The position numbers and the translations under genes were made by a program. The notes under the pieces are model-generated. The model searched no databases. It was not told where the DNA came from and saw nothing but the letters and a program-made list of their open reading frames with translations. 64,000 nucleotides of DNA from Bifidobacterium choladohabitans (lineage in GTDB: Bacteria > Actinomycetota > Actinomycetes > Actinomycetales > Bifidobacteriaceae): assembly GCF_016102005.1 (NCBI RefSeq), contig NZ_JACFPL010000001.1, positions 434,001 to 498,000 of the forward strand, read 5' to 3'. Positions 1 to 10,612 of this stretch are shown piece after piece. Within the stretch, counting starts at the first letter, position 1. The number at the start of each line of letters is the position of its first letter.

Positions 1-2
1 CA

Positions 3-938
3 GGCATAACCAAGACCTTCAACGCCGACGTGGTTGAGTCGGTCAACGTTCACGAATCCATCAAGACCGGTTCGACGGTCCTCGGGATGAGCCGTGACCA
101 GGCCATTGACGCCTATATCGAGACCGTGGCCAACCTGGGCAAGGCCGGGGTCAAAGTCGTCACATACAACTTCATGCCGGTTTTCGACTGGCTGCGCACG
201 GAGATGTTCCACCCCTGTCCAGACGGGTCCACAGCCCTCTACTACAACCAACACCAGGTGGACAAGCTCAGCCCGCAGGGCATCATCGACGAAACCCTGA
301 AGGGGGCCGGATCCCTGACTGTGCCTGGCTGGGAACCTGAGCGGCTTGCCCATCTGCCTGAACTGATGGAGGCCTATCAGGGAATGGGCCACGAACAGAT
401 GTACGCCAACTACAAGTACTTCCTGGATGCCGTGATCCCCACCTGCGAGCGCTACGGGGTCAAGCTGGCCGTCCACCCCGACGACCCTGCCTTCGACCTG
501 TTCGGCTGGCCACGCGTGGTCTCCAGCAAGAAGGGAATCCAACGAGTGCTCGACCTGAACCCCAGCCCCTGCAACGGACTGTGCCTGTGCCTGGGATCCT
601 TCTCATCCAGAAGAGGCAACGACGCCGTGGATGCAGTCAAGACCTTCATGGACAGGATCTACTTCAGCCATGTGCGCAATATCCGGTTCACCGACGAGCA
701 GGGCTCATTCTACGAGGTGGGCCACCGCGCCTGCGAGGGGAACGTGGACACCGTCGGCATCATGAACGCTTACGCCGAGGCTGATTACCAAGGTTACATC
801 CGCCCCGACCACGGACGGCATCTATGGAATGAGAACACGGAAGCCGGCAGACCGCGGCCAGGCTACGGCCTTTACGACCGCGCCATGGGCATCCAGTATC
901 TGCTCGGAGTCTGGGACGCTTTCCGATACAACCGTTGA
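3..938 (+). CDS. uxuA: Mannonate dehydratase (5' end outside window)
   Basis: Converts D-mannonate to 2-keto-3-deoxygluconate in hexuronate (glucuronate) breakdown. The protein follows the UxuA family closely: an HESIKTG segment, the VTYNFMPVFDW motif, the metal-site stretch AVHPDDP, and a C-terminal RPDHGRH motif. The reading frame is open from base 3 and continues upstream with family-like residues (ITKTFNADVVESV), so the GTG at 30 is not the start and the N-terminus lies outside the window. A strong terminator follows directly, making this the last gene of its transcript. Function is secure from the family; the substrate in this organism is inferred. Confidence 0.93.
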   Translation, partial: GITKTFNADVVESVNVHESIKTGSTVLGMSRDQAIDAYIETVANLGKAGVKVVTYNFMPVFDWLRTEMFHPCPDGSTALYYNQHQVDKLSPQGIIDETLKGAGSLTVPGWEPERLAHLPELMEAYQGMGHEQMYANYKYFLDAVIPTCERYGVKLAVHPDDPAFDLFGWPRVVSSKKGIQRVLDLNPSPCNGLCLCLGSFSSRRGNDAVDAVKTFMDRIYFSHVRNIRFTDEQGSFYEVGHRACEGNVDTVGIMNAYAEADYQGYIRPDHGRHLWNENTEAGRPRPGYGLYDRAMGIQYLLGVWDAFRYNR

Positions 939-954
939 TGAAACACAATCAGGC

Positions 955-993
955 AAGGCCCCCTTGCCATGCTGTTCGGGCAAGGGGGCCTTT
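955..993 (+). terminator. Intrinsic terminator after uxuA
   Basis: A perfect 14-bp inverted repeat (955-968 with 979-992, arms AAGGCCCCCTTGCC) encloses a 10-base loop and ends in a short T run, 16 bases after the uxuA stop. Confidence 0.85.
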
Positions 994-1128
994 GTATTCC
1001 TCGTTTGCGGCCGCTTTAGCAGCTTATTGCCTGGTCTCATTCGTCAAGACAAGCCTCGTCCGGCGACCAAGCAGACCTGAAAGCGAAGCTGGCCCGAAGG
1101 TGAAGCAGAAGAAATCCTGAACAATAAG

Positions 1129-1186
1129 AAGGTGTCTGAGCCAGTCTGGGTCAATCGCAAACCCAACCTGGCATCAGACACTTTTT
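1129..1186 (-). terminator. Probable hairpin terminator after the uxaB-type gene
   Basis: Arms around GGTGTCTGA-GCCAG (1131-1144) and its near-complement (1168-1182) form a long hairpin. The better T run is on the plus side (TTTTT at 1182-1186), so it may act in both directions between the two convergent genes. Confidence 0.5.
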
Positions 1187-1281
1187 CGATATTCCCGTCA
1201 GGGCTATGCCTTGAGGGAAGCTTCTCCCAACCTTGGAAAGCCGACATACCTGCAATGCGAGAATCAAATTGCCTTGAAGGC

Positions 1282-2727
1282 TCATGCCAATCGGTCAATC
1301 AAGGGCTGGACGCCCCGGTCGGCCAAATCGTCCAGGTTCTGCCGGACGGCCTCCCCCAGCCCTGCGATCCTGGTCAGGTCATGGCCCCAAATGGAGGAAT
1401 CAGCAAGAATCCGGTTGACAAAGTCAGCCTGACCAGCAGCCTCGCGGAAGGCATCAATGACTTTTTGATCATCCTGGATATTCACAGCATCACCGGCCTT
1501 GCCGCCATAGGTCCACAACAGGCAGGACAGCGCCAGGACGATCCGTTCCGGAAGCCCACTCCCCCGATTTACGTTGGCCGTAACCAGCGGGAGAAGACGG
1601 GAGACGAATTTGGAGACCGAGTTCAACCCTATGGAATCCAGAGAATGCTGGACAAAGGGGTTGTCGAACCTCTCACGAACCGCAGCAGCGAAGCTCTCCA
1701 GCCCTTCCCTGGGCAGGGTCTGAACGGGGATGATCTCCTCCTCCATCTCGCGGGTGATGAAGGAACGCATGGTCTTATCGCCCATGACCTGTCCTACGGT
1801 CTTGAATCCGGCCAGACGGGCCACCTGGGCCATGGTGGTATGAGGGCCGTTGAGCAGATAAACCTTGCGCTCACGGTAGGGCTGGACGGCATCACAGGTC
1901 ACCAGGTCGATTCCGACCTTCCGCGCGGGAAGCAGTTCATCGACCTTGCACTGGGCGGTCTGGTCGCCGGCCACGACCCAGAGCAGGAAGGGCTCGGCCT
2001 CGACCATGTTCTGGTCCTCGTAGCCCAGCATCTCCCAAAGCTCCTGGGCATCTTCGCGCGGATAGCCGGGGACTATCCGATCCACAAGTGTTGATACGAA
2101 AGTGTTCTCCCGATCGAGCCAGTCAATGAAGTCCCTGCCCCATCCGAACCGTTCGGCGACATTTATCAGAGCCCGATGCAGGGCCGGACCGTTGTCGGCG
2201 ATAAGCTCGCAGGGCATAATCAGGAAGCCTGGCATGGACCTGTCGAACCTACGCTTGAGCAGATGGGCCAACTTCGCCGGATACCCGGCTGGCGGCTGGT
2301 CCGTGACCTTATCCCCATCGTTGACGGCAATGCCTGCCTCGGTCGTGTTGGAGACGATGATCTGCGTATCAGGATCATCGGCCAGAGCCAGAAACCCATC
2401 CCAGTCCTGGTAAGGGTTGACTGTCTTGCCGATGGAGTCGATCAGCTCATGACTGCGGACCGGCTGTCCATCCTTGAGACCTTCCAGAATGACTGTATAG
2501 AGCCCTTCCTGGTCCTCCAAGGCTTGGACTCTGCCGTTTTCACGGGGCTGGACCACTGCTACGTTTCCCCCAAACACGCCCTTGTCGTTGAGCTGCTGCA
2601 CTATCCACTCAACAAATCCTCTGAGGAAATTGCCCTCACCGAACTGGATGATCCTGATGGGTCGTCGAGCTGCCTCTGGACTGGTCAATCCCAGATGTAT
2701 GGCCACTGCTTCCTGTAGTCTTTCCAC
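1282..2727 (-). CDS. uxaB: Tagaturonate/fructuronate reductase (UxaB-type long-chain mannitol dehydrogenase family)
   Basis: NAD-dependent oxidoreductase of the mannitol dehydrogenase family, about 481 aa. It matches altronate oxidoreductase UxaB rather than UxuB: IIQFGEGNFLRGFV at the N-terminus, VSNTTEAGI, STLVDRIV.GYPR, the ERKVYLLNG..T active-site region and a FRNPY-like FDNPFVQHSLDSI segment. It lies convergent to mannonate dehydratase, so in this cell it may reduce fructuronate as well as tagaturonate; no altronate dehydratase is visible. I chose the GTG at 2727 because it has GGAAAGGGAG just upstream and fits the family start. An ATG at 2790, also with a GGAAGG-like site, would add 21 low-similarity residues. 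Confidence 0.85.
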   Translation of the reverse strand: MERLQEAVAIHLGLTSPEAARRPIRIIQFGEGNFLRGFVEWIVQQLNDKGVFGGNVAVVQPRENGRVQALEDQEGLYTVILEGLKDGQPVRSHELIDSIGKTVNPYQDWDGFLALADDPDTQIIVSNTTEAGIAVNDGDKVTDQPPAGYPAKLAHLLKRRFDRSMPGFLIMPCELIADNGPALHRALINVAERFGWGRDFIDWLDRENTFVSTLVDRIVPGYPREDAQELWEMLGYEDQNMVEAEPFLLWVVAGDQTAQCKVDELLPARKVGIDLVTCDAVQPYRERKVYLLNGPHTTMAQVARLAGFKTVGQVMGDKTMRSFITREMEEEIIPVQTLPREGLESFAAAVRERFDNPFVQHSLDSIGLNSVSKFVSRLLPLVTANVNRGSGLPERIVLALSCLLWTYGGKAGDAVNIQDDQKVIDAFREAAGQADFVNRILADSSIWGHDLTRIAGLGEAVRQNLDDLADRGVQPLIDRLA

Positions 2728-2961
2728 ATTGCTCCCTTTCCGTCCTTTTGCCTCGCGCCCGCCGACCGCTATGTCATGGGAAACCGCCATACCATTCCTT
2801 CCATGACCAGGACCGATGGATCCGACAGGTCTGTTTCAACCAGCGACAAGGCGGATGACGGTCCGATTCACCCATTGATGTTTCCAAGCTATGCAATAGA
2901 AGGATGGCGGAGGAATATGTTGCCAGCCGTTGCTTGTCTCGGCATTGTTGATGGGCACTTT

Positions 2962-3002
2962 TCAAAAACAGACCCTCAGATCTTCGAATCGATCTGAGGG
3001 TC
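2962..3002 (-). terminator. Intrinsic terminator of murB
   Basis: A perfect 12-bp inverted repeat (GACCCTCAGATC, 2971-2982 with 2991-3002) is followed in the minus direction by TGTTTTTG. The 2728-2961 stretch upstream of the uxaB-type gene otherwise shows only 5' leader sequence. Confidence 0.88.
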
Positions 3003-3027
3003 GGAAGAAAGGAGCTTGGAGCAGGGG

Positions 3028-4260
3028 CTACCAGGCCAAGTCGATGCCTGGGGTGACGGGCTCGGGAATCAGGTGGATGCCGAAGGTGGAATTCACGCCT
3101 TTCTGTATGGCACGGGCCAGGGCCACCATGTCGTCTGAGCCGGCACCTCCCCGGTTGGTCAGCGCCAGCGTGTGCACGTCAGACAGGGCGGCAGCCGACC
3201 CCTGCTCCAAAGCGAATCCCTTATGGAAACCCGAATGATCGATCAGCCAGGCAGCTGAGGTCTTGACCAAAGCCGAGTCTCCGACAGGGTAACGAGGGGC
3301 ATCCGCCGGCAGGGCATCCGCGGCCTCACGAGTGATGACCGGATTGGTGAAGAAACTCCCGCAGCTATGACGGTCAAGCAGCACCCGTTCGCCCCTGGGG
3401 CCATGAAGGTCACCCTGGAGTGCCTCCAGAGCCTCTTCCAGGTCGGAGGTCCGACGGCATGATCCCATCCAGTCGGTCAGATATCGGTATGGATCCTCCA
3501 GCATCCCCTTGCCTGCTCTGACGGTCAGAACCGCCTGTCGAATCCGCTCCAGGGGAAGTGTTGCTCCTGGCTCCACGCCCAGGGCCTTGGCAAGCTGGGC
3601 CGAACCCACCTGAGTGGCGGACCCGTGCCGCAGAACCAGGGTGACAGAAAGCACCACGTAGCGGGGCGTGGGGAAGAACCGTGCATCGGGCACAGCCGGC
3701 GCCTGGTACATGGTCTGCTTGAGCAGAGAGGTCCTGTATCCGAAATCCAGATCCGATGCCTGCAGATAGGCGGTGACCTTGTCCTGGCGATCCCATACCT
3801 CGACAGAGTCGACAAGACGCCCGACCTCCTGGCCATAGGCGCCGATGTTCTGAACCACCGAGGCCCCGACAGTCCCTGGGATGCCGGATAGGCCCTCCAG
3901 CCCGATCAGGTGCATGCGCACGCAGTAGGAGACCAGGTCATCCCAGTTGGTCCCAGCAGTGGCATTGATGTGAACGACGGGAAGGCCACCCTCGGGCGGA
4001 GCCACCTCGTCGGGCACGCTGATGTCCTGACGGGTGTCACGCACAACCACGCCGGGAAAGTCCTGGTCAGAGGCAAGCAGGTTGGATCCCCCACCGATCA
4101 GGCAGAGGGGCAGCCCCTTGGAATCAGCCCCCTCTACAGCCTCGATCAGCCCGACCCTGTCATGCGGCTGAGCAAAGGTTGCAATACGTCCTCCCACACC
4201 CATGGTGGTGATATCAGCAAATGTCGGAGTTGAGATACTGGAGGTGACTGCTTCTGGCAT
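3028..4260 (-). CDS. murB: UDP-N-acetylenolpyruvoylglucosamine reductase
   Basis: FAD-dependent reductase that makes UDP-N-acetylmuramate for cytoplasmic peptidoglycan precursor synthesis. Visible family features are the FAD-binding GGGSNLLASDQ segment, GIPGTVGASVVQNIGAYGQE, the proton-donor serine region HSCGSFFTNPV, and the C-terminal IPEPVTPG glutamate. The frame stays open upstream to 4434, but the residues there are not family-like. The ATG at 4260 (MPEAVTSS) gives about 410 aa, near the length of actinobacterial MurB, with only a weak GTGAAAG upstream. It is a single gene with its own terminator, divergent from the sulfhydrylase gene. Confidence 0.93.
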   Translation of the reverse strand: MPEAVTSSISTPTFADITTMGVGGRIATFAQPHDRVGLIEAVEGADSKGLPLCLIGGGSNLLASDQDFPGVVVRDTRQDISVPDEVAPPEGGLPVVHINATAGTNWDDLVSYCVRMHLIGLEGLSGIPGTVGASVVQNIGAYGQEVGRLVDSVEVWDRQDKVTAYLQASDLDFGYRTSLLKQTMYQAPAVPDARFFPTPRYVVLSVTLVLRHGSATQVGSAQLAKALGVEPGATLPLERIRQAVLTVRAGKGMLEDPYRYLTDWMGSCRRTSDLEEALEALQGDLHGPRGERVLLDRHSCGSFFTNPVITREAADALPADAPRYPVGDSALVKTSAAWLIDHSGFHKGFALEQGSAAALSDVHTLALTNRGGAGSDDMVALARAIQKGVNSTFGIHLIPEPVTPGIDLAW

Positions 4261-4573
4261 GTCTTTCACTGTATCATCGCAGGTGACAGGGCTGATCTGG
4301 GGCCTTTCTTGCCTACCGGCCCTCTGATCTGATGGCTCGATCCGCCTTCTCGACCGACTGGCTCGATTCGGCGAATTACAATACAACCACACACAGGTAG
4401 GTTCTCTTGATTTGACTCCAGTCAGCCGATGCATACCGACAAGGACGGCGGAGGATGAATAACCTCTTATAAGGAACGCCTATAGAGGCACCGTTGTCTC
4501 GGCATCCGAAAACGGGTTTGATGATTCGTGAAGCACGCGGGCATCCAGGCCACATTCAGAGGAGCGGGCCGTC

Positions 4574-5905
4574 ATGAGCAAAGGATTCGCAACAAGAGCC
4601 GTCCATGACGGCTATGACTGTCAAAGCCAGGGCGGGGGCGCAGCCAGCGTCCCCATCTACCAGTCGGCCGCCTTTGACATGGTCACCGCCGACCGTGGAG
4701 ATGCCCTGGCCGCCGGCGAAATTCCAGGATTCTCATACTCCCGCCTGGCCAACCCCACGGTCAAGGTCCTGGAGGACCGCCTGGCCAGTCTGGAGGGGGG
4801 CAAGGGGGCTGTAGCCATGGCCTCGGGGATGGCCGCCGTCTCGTCCGCCCTCATGTGCGCAGCCGAAGGCGGCGGGAGGCTGATCTCCCCTGTCGATCTT
4901 TACGGAACCTCTGTGGATGCCATGAAGACCTTCTTCCCCAACTTCGGCATCGAGACGGATTTTGTCGACGACATCAACGATCTTGACGCGGTGGAATCCC
5001 TGATCCAGGACAACACCAGGGCCATCTTCGCCGAGTCCGTGGCCAATCCGTCCACAGCCATAGCCGACATCCCTGGCCTGGCCGAACTGGCCCACCGGCA
5101 TGGACTGGCCCTGATCATCGACAATACGGTGCCCACGCCATACCTGCTTAACCCGATCGACTTCGGTGCCGACATCGTCGTGCATTCGACCACCAAGGGG
5201 ATCAGCGGCCATGGCAATGCCCTGGGCGGGGTCATCGTGGATGCAGGACGGTTCGACTGGGGCAACGGCCGCTTCCCGCAGATGAGCCAGCCCGAACTGA
5301 TCATCAGCGACGAGCGGCATGGGTCCATGGTCAGCTTTCTGGATGCCTTCGGCAAGATGGCCTTCCTGCGCAGGGTCCATACCAAGTACCTGCACACCTT
5401 CGGGGCGGTCATGAGCCCCTTCACCGCATACCTGCAGCTGACCGGACTTGAGACTCTGGCCCAGCGGGTCGCCACCGAGGTGAAGACGGCAGAAGCCCTG
5501 GCCCGCCACCTGCTGACCATTCCCCAGGTGAAACAGGTCAACTATTCGGGCATCCCCGAGGGGCGCCACCAGGGCGATACAGACCAGCAGGACCGCCTGG
5601 CATCGACTCTGCTGCCCAAAGGTGTCGGCACGATCCTCTCCTTCAAGGTCCAAGGGGGCTACGAGCAGGTCAGGCGCATCGTGGACTCGGTGCATCTCAT
5701 GAGCTACATGCCCAACATCGGCGACTGTCGCACTCTGATTGTGGACCCGGCCAGGATCACCCACAGGGAGGTTCCGGGCCCCTACCGCCTGAGCGCAGGC
5801 GTGGGCGACGATCTGATTCGAATCTCCGTGGGCCTGGAGAACCCGGGCGACCTGATCGCCGACCTGGATCAGGCCTTTGCAGCCGCCTACCAGAGTAATC
5901 TTTGA
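4574..5905 (+). CDS. metY: O-acetylhomoserine sulfhydrylase / Cys-Met metabolism PLP enzyme
   Basis: PLP enzyme of the cystathionine gamma-synthase fold that makes homocysteine from O-acetylhomoserine and sulfide. At 443 aa it has the O-acetylhomoserine aminocarboxypropyltransferase size. The PLP lysine is in HSTTKGISGHG (about K208); SYSRLANPT at the N-terminus and the IRISVGLE C-terminal motif are also typical. The ATG at 4574 has GAGGAG about 10 bases upstream. The 4435-4573 leader carries TTATAAGG but I see no recognisable SAM or T-box riboswitch. Methionine gamma-lyase is a less likely alternative. Confidence 0.85.
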   Translation: MSKGFATRAVHDGYDCQSQGGGAASVPIYQSAAFDMVTADRGDALAAGEIPGFSYSRLANPTVKVLEDRLASLEGGKGAVAMASGMAAVSSALMCAAEGGGRLISPVDLYGTSVDAMKTFFPNFGIETDFVDDINDLDAVESLIQDNTRAIFAESVANPSTAIADIPGLAELAHRHGLALIIDNTVPTPYLLNPIDFGADIVVHSTTKGISGHGNALGGVIVDAGRFDWGNGRFPQMSQPELIISDERHGSMVSFLDAFGKMAFLRRVHTKYLHTFGAVMSPFTAYLQLTGLETLAQRVATEVKTAEALARHLLTIPQVKQVNYSGIPEGRHQGDTDQQDRLASTLLPKGVGTILSFKVQGGYEQVRRIVDSVHLMSYMPNIGDCRTLIVDPARITHREVPGPYRLSAGVGDDLIRISVGLENPGDLIADLDQAFAAAYQSNL

Positions 5906-5907
5906 AT

Positions 5908-5938
5908 AAAAAAGAACCCGACCGAATGGTCGGGTTCC
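5908..5938 (-). terminator. Intrinsic terminator of rpmG
   Basis: A perfect 10-bp stem (GAACCCGACC, 5914-5923 with 5928-5937), GAAT loop and a six-base T run in the minus direction. It sits between convergent metY and rpmG and could also block plus-strand readthrough. Confidence 0.9.
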
Positions 5939-5963
5939 GATGAAGCCAAAAGACGGGAAGAAC

Positions 5964-6131
5964 TCAGCGGGTCTCCCGGTGCAGGGTATGCTTGCCGCAA
6001 CGGGGGCAGAACTTCTTGAGCTCCAGACGGTCAGGAGTGTTACGACGGTTCTTGGTCGTAATGTAATTACGCTCCTTGCACACGGTGCACGCCAGCGTAA
6101 TGCCAGGACGGATATCTGCGGCTTTTGCCAT
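5964..6131 (-). CDS. rpmG: 50S ribosomal protein L33
   Basis: 55-residue L33, too short to stand out as a long frame but unambiguous: [18 protein letters not shown] at the N-terminus and [15 protein letters not shown] at the C-terminus. It keeps both CXXC pairs (C15/C18, C42/C45), so it is the zinc-binding form. It is downstream of three tRNA genes on the same strand, possibly in one transcript, and ends in a strong terminator. Confidence 0.96.
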   Translation of the reverse strand: MAKAADIRPGITLACTVCKERNYITTKNRRNTPDRLELKKFCPRCGKHTLHRETR

Positions 6132-6177
6132 GGTTCACCTCTATAGTCGTTGCACGACCGACGTATGTCGGCCACAG

Positions 6178-6251
6178 TAGCGAGGAAGAGACTCGAACTC
6201 TTGACCTTACGATTATGAGTCGTACGCTCTAGCCAGCTGAGCTACCCCGCC
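6178..6251 (-). tRNA. tRNA-Met (CAT), elongator type
   Basis: 74-nt cloverleaf on the minus strand: acceptor GGCGGGG with CCTCGCT, anticodon stem TACGA/TCGTA with loop CTCATAA, and a TTCGAGTC T-arm. The anticodon stem lacks the GGG/CCC pairs of an initiator, so I call it elongator. No CCA is encoded. Confidence 0.93.
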
Positions 6252-6255
6252 AGAG

Positions 6256-6327
6256 AGCCTCGGGTGAGAATCGGACTCACGACCTCTTCCTTACCAAGGA
6301 AGTGCTCTGCCACTGAGCTACCGAGGC
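6256..6327 (-). tRNA. tRNA-Thr (GGT)
   Basis: 72-nt cloverleaf: acceptor GCCTCGG/CCGAGGC, anticodon loop TTGGTAA, D-arm TAGCTCAGTGGCAGAGC. Only four bases separate it from tRNA-Met. Confidence 0.94.
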
Positions 6328-6328
6328 G

Positions 6329-6410
6329 TGGCGGATAGAGGATTCGAACCTCTGAAGCATTACGCGGCTGATTTACAGTCAGCTCCCTTTGACCGCTTGG
6401 GAAATCCGCC
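6329..6410 (-). tRNA. tRNA-Tyr (GTA)
   Basis: 82-nt class II tRNA with a long variable arm; acceptor GGCGGAT/ATCCGCC, anticodon loop CTGTAAA. First of the three tRNA genes in the minus direction; one base separates it from tRNA-Thr. Confidence 0.94.
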
Positions 6411-6526
6411 ATGCCGCACTAGAACCGGAGCTCCGTACGGCAACTTGCCTATAATGACATGTTTTTCCATTTTCCGCAAGTCCCGCTCCAACGTCGTGTC
6501 TTCCGCGTCAGAGCGGGACGGGCAGG

Positions 6527-7582
<1,056 letters not shown>

Positions 7583-7630
7583 TCAGTCTACCGCATGGAC
7601 GGACCCGACCTGTGGATGTGGATACCAAAG

Positions 7631-7662
7631 GGTCGGTGCCGCCCTCAAAGACGGCACCGACC
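7631..7662 (-). other. Strong hairpin between nrdE and nrdF
   Basis: A perfect 11-bp inverted repeat (GGTCGGTGCCG, 7631-7641 with 7652-7662) in the intergenic region of one operon. There is no long T run, so it may be an mRNA processing/stability element or partial attenuator rather than a full terminator. Confidence 0.6.
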
Positions 7663-7692
7663 AGTGATTGCATATGCCTTGGGACAGTTGCC

Positions 7693-9888
7693 TTAGAGCA
7701 TGCAGCTGACGCAGCCTTCGACCTCGGTACCCTCCAGGGCCTGCTGGCGAATCCTGATGTAGTAGAGGGTCTTGATCCCCTTGCGCCAGGCGTAGATCTG
7801 AGCCTTGTTCAGGTCGCGGGTGGTGGCCGTGTCGGGGAAGAAGAGGGTCAGGGAGAGCCCCTGGTCCACATGCTGGGTGGCCTCGGCGTAGGTATCCACG
7901 ATCTTCTTCCAGCCGATCTCGTAGGCGTCCTCGAAGTAGTCCAGATTCTCGTTGGTCATGTAGGGGGCCGGGTAGTAGACGCGCCCGATCTTGCCCTCCT
8001 TGCGGATCTCGATCTTGGATGCGATCGGATGGATGGAGCTGGTGGAGTGGTTGATGTAGGAGATGGACCCGGTCGGGGGGACGGCCTGGAGGTTTTGGTT
8101 GTAGATGCCGTCCTTGAGGATGGCCGCCTGGAGTTCCTTCCAGTCCTCCACGGTGGGGATGTGGACCTGATACTGGTCGAAGAGGTCCTTGATCCGCTGG
8201 GTCCTGGGCTCCAGGGAACGGCTGCCCTCGGTGTACTTGTCGAAGTAGTTCCCCTGCCCTGCCGGCTTGGCATAGTCGGACTTGGCGAAGGAGGCGAAGG
8301 CCTTCCCCCGCTCCACGGCCAGGGCATGGGAGGCCCTGTAGGCGTGGTAGGCCACGGTCATGAAGTACATGTCCGTGAAGTCCAGCCCCTCCTCGGACCC
8401 ATAGTGGATGCCCTCGCGGGCCAGGAAGCCATGGAGGTTCATCTGACCCAGGCCGATGGCATGGCCCTCGTCGTTGCCCCGCTTGATTGAGGGGACGGCC
8501 TCGATGTTGGTGTGGTCGGAGACGGAGGTCAGGGCCCGCACCGAGGTTTCGACCGTGTCGGCCAGGCCGCCGTCCATGGCCTTGGCGATGTTGAGGGATC
8601 CCAGGTTGCATGAGATGTCACGGCCGATATGCTCGTAGTTCAGGTTCTCGGAGTAGGTACTGGGCTCCTGGACCTGCAGGATTTCCGAGCAGAGGTTGGA
8701 CATGGTGATCCGGCCGTCGATGGGGTTGGCCTTGTTGACCGTGTCCTCGAAGAGGATGTAGGGGTAGCCGGACTCGAACTGGATCTCGGCCAGGGTCATG
8801 AAGAAGTCACGGGCATCGATGTACTTCTTGTGGATTCGCTTGTCCTTGACCATCTCCTCATAGTGCTCGGTGATGGAGATGTCGGCGAAGGGCTTGCCAT
8901 AGACCCGCTCCACGTCGTAGGGCGAGAAGAGGGCCATGGGCTCCTTGCGCTTGGCCAGCTCGAAGGTGATGTCGGGGATGACCACGCCCAGGGCCAGGGA
9001 CTTGATGCGGATCTTCTCGTCCGCATTCTCCCGCTTGGTGTCCAGGAAGCGCATGATATCGGGGTGGTGGGCCGACAGGTAGACGGCGCCGGCACCCTGG
9101 CGGGCACCCAACTGGTTGGCGTAGGAGAAGGAATCCTCCAGGAGCTTCATGACCGGGACCACGCCGCTGGACTGGTTCTCGATGTGTTTGATGGGTGCGC
9201 CCATCTCGCGCAGGTTGCTGAGCAGCAGGGCCACGCCGCCGCCCCTCTTGGACAGCTGCAGGGCGGCGTTGACGCCGCGGGAGATGGACTCCATGTTGTC
9301 CTCGATGCGCACCAGGAAGCAGGAGACCGGCTCGCCGCGCTGGGCCTTGCCCAGGTTCAGGAAGGTCGGGGTGGCGGGCTGGAAGCGGCCGGAGATGATC
9401 TCATCCGTGTACTTCATAGCTGCCTGCTCATCTCCGTCGGCCAGCTCCAGGGCCACGGCCACGCAGCGCTGGGGGAAGTCCTCCAGGTAGCGCTTGCCGT
9501 CGAAGGTCTTCAGCGCATAGGAGGTGTAGAACTTGAAGGCGCCCAGGAAGGTCTCGAATTCGAAGCCGCTCTCGGCCGCATGCCTGTAGATCCTGTCCAG
9601 GAACTCAGGGGTGTAGCGATCGAAGACCTTCCGATCGTAGTACTCGTGATCCAGGAGGTAGGCGATCCGCTCGGCCGTGGAGGGGAAGGTCATGGTGTTG
9701 GGCCCCACGTGCCGGTCCATGTACTGGCGCTCGGCCTCGTGGTCCTTGTCGAACTGGATCCTGCCGTCCTTGTCGTACAGGTTCAGCATGGCGTTCAGAG
9801 CATGGTAGTCGTGAGCCGGATCGAAGGTCTCCTCATCCTCGGATGCGGTCCTGTCCAGGGCCAGGGACGTGTCCTCGTTTGCTCCCAT
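7693..9888 (-). CDS. nrdE: Class Ib ribonucleotide reductase alpha (catalytic) subunit
   Basis: Reduces ribonucleoside diphosphates to deoxyribonucleotides. About 731 aa, the NrdE size. Visible features: [11 protein letters not shown] and EPVSCFLV around the first redox cysteine, NLCSEI with the thiyl cysteine, the [16 protein letters not shown] substrate loop, and the C-terminal CVSCML redox pair. The ATG at 9888 (MGANED) has AAAGGA 7-8 bases upstream; an ATG five codons earlier overlaps that ribosome site and is less likely. It is the only NrdE in the window, so it probably serves both NrdF proteins. No nrdH glutaredoxin gene is seen nearby. Confidence 0.96.
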   Translation of the reverse strand: MGANEDTSLALDRTASEDEETFDPAHDYHALNAMLNLYDKDGRIQFDKDHEAERQYMDRHVGPNTMTFPSTAERIAYLLDHEYYDRKVFDRYTPEFLDRIYRHAAESGFEFETFLGAFKFYTSYALKTFDGKRYLEDFPQRCVAVALELADGDEQAAMKYTDEIISGRFQPATPTFLNLGKAQRGEPVSCFLVRIEDNMESISRGVNAALQLSKRGGGVALLLSNLREMGAPIKHIENQSSGVVPVMKLLEDSFSYANQLGARQGAGAVYLSAHHPDIMRFLDTKRENADEKIRIKSLALGVVIPDITFELAKRKEPMALFSPYDVERVYGKPFADISITEHYEEMVKDKRIHKKYIDARDFFMTLAEIQFESGYPYILFEDTVNKANPIDGRITMSNLCSEILQVQEPSTYSENLNYEHIGRDISCNLGSLNIAKAMDGGLADTVETSVRALTSVSDHTNIEAVPSIKRGNDEGHAIGLGQMNLHGFLAREGIHYGSEEGLDFTDMYFMTVAYHAYRASHALAVERGKAFASFAKSDYAKPAGQGNYFDKYTEGSRSLEPRTQRIKDLFDQYQVHIPTVEDWKELQAAILKDGIYNQNLQAVPPTGSISYINHSTSSIHPIASKIEIRKEGKIGRVYYPAPYMTNENLDYFEDAYEIGWKKIVDTYAEATQHVDQGLSLTLFFPDTATTRDLNKAQIYAWRKGIKTLYYIRIRQQALEGTEVEGCVSCML

Positions 9889-9939
9889 CGGGTGTCCTTT
9901 CATGAATATGGCAGTGATGATACGTGTAATGAAATCGGC

Positions 9940-10437
9940 TCATGACTCGGGGTGGTTGCGGAAGAAATCCACAACCCCGCGGCGGACCTTCTCCTGGTCC
10001 TCCTTGGTGCCCATGAGCTCGAAATAGTAGAGGAAGGGCACATTGCACTTGTGGGAGATGATGTCCCCCGCCATGCAGAAGGCCTCCCCGAAGTTGGTGT
10101 TGCCCGAGGCGATGACCCCCCGGATGCCGGCCCGGTTGGCCGGGTCGTTCAGGAAGCGCTTGATCTGCGGCATGACCGCCTTCTTGGCCGATCCTCCCCC
10201 ATAGGTGGGGACGATCAGGATGTAGGGCTGCCGAATGTTGAGCGGCGGATCCTTGGGCCTCAGAGGGATGCGGAAGACGTCAATCCCCTCGTCGTCCAAA
10301 TGGCAGTTGGCGATGAACCGGGCGGTATTGCGCGAGGCCGAAGAGAAGTAGACCACGGCCCCCAGGCGCTGGCCCCGGGCGGCGAACTCGGGAGCGCTGA
10401 GCTCCGAATCAGTTCCGGCGGTCTGCTGTTGCTCCAT
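9940..10437 (-). CDS. nrdI: NrdI flavodoxin-like protein (class Ib operon)
   Basis: Flavodoxin-like activator that supplies oxidant to NrdF for cofactor assembly. 165 aa; VVYFSSASRNTARF is the FMN phosphate loop, followed by VPTYGGGS and GVIASGNTNFGEAFC, all NrdI hallmarks. First gene of nrdI-nrdE-nrdF, preceded by two NrdR boxes. It has a 20-residue N-terminal extension before the flavodoxin core. Confidence 0.93.
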   Translation of the reverse strand: MEQQQTAGTDSELSAPEFAARGQRLGAVVYFSSASRNTARFIANCHLDDEGIDVFRIPLRPKDPPLNIRQPYILIVPTYGGGSAKKAVMPQIKRFLNDPANRAGIRGVIASGNTNFGEAFCMAGDIISHKCNVPFLYYFELMGTKEDQEKVRRGVVDFFRNHPES

Positions 10438-10528
10438 GCTTCCTCCTGATCAGGCCATCCAGAGCCTGTCTTGACGGTGATGCCCGCCCTGAGGACGGAC
10501 CGATCAGAACCCGCCCAGCGCGAGCCTG

Positions 10529-10578
10529 AACTACTATATGTGCTATCGATATCGAAAACGGTGAGCATATATAGGGTT
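10529..10578 (-). promoter_or_regulatory. Paired NrdR boxes upstream of nrdI-nrdE-nrdF
   Basis: Two imperfect copies of the NrdR box consensus (acaCwATATaTwGtgt) have cores at 10534-10543 (CTATATGTGC) and 10565-10574 (GCATATATAG, matching on the other strand). Their spacing is 31 nt, three helical turns, as is standard for NrdR operators. The repressor is expected to sense dATP/ATP; that is family knowledge. Confidence 0.78.
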
Positions 10579-10612
10579 TTCTGTGCCCAATATCACACCG
10601 GCTCCAACTGGC

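Noticed and set aside
4435-4573. Methionine-type riboswitch upstream of the sulfhydrylase gene
   Set aside because: No SAM-I/II/IV or T-box core could be recognised in the 139 bases.
8629-9945. Long plus-strand open frame opposite nrdE
   Set aside because: Gly/Leu/Val-rich antisense shadow; nrdE motifs are on the other strand.
10438-10612. A missing nrdH glutaredoxin gene
   Set aside because: I looked for a short CXXC protein in the gaps around both nrd operons and saw none; only NrdR boxes and leader are there.
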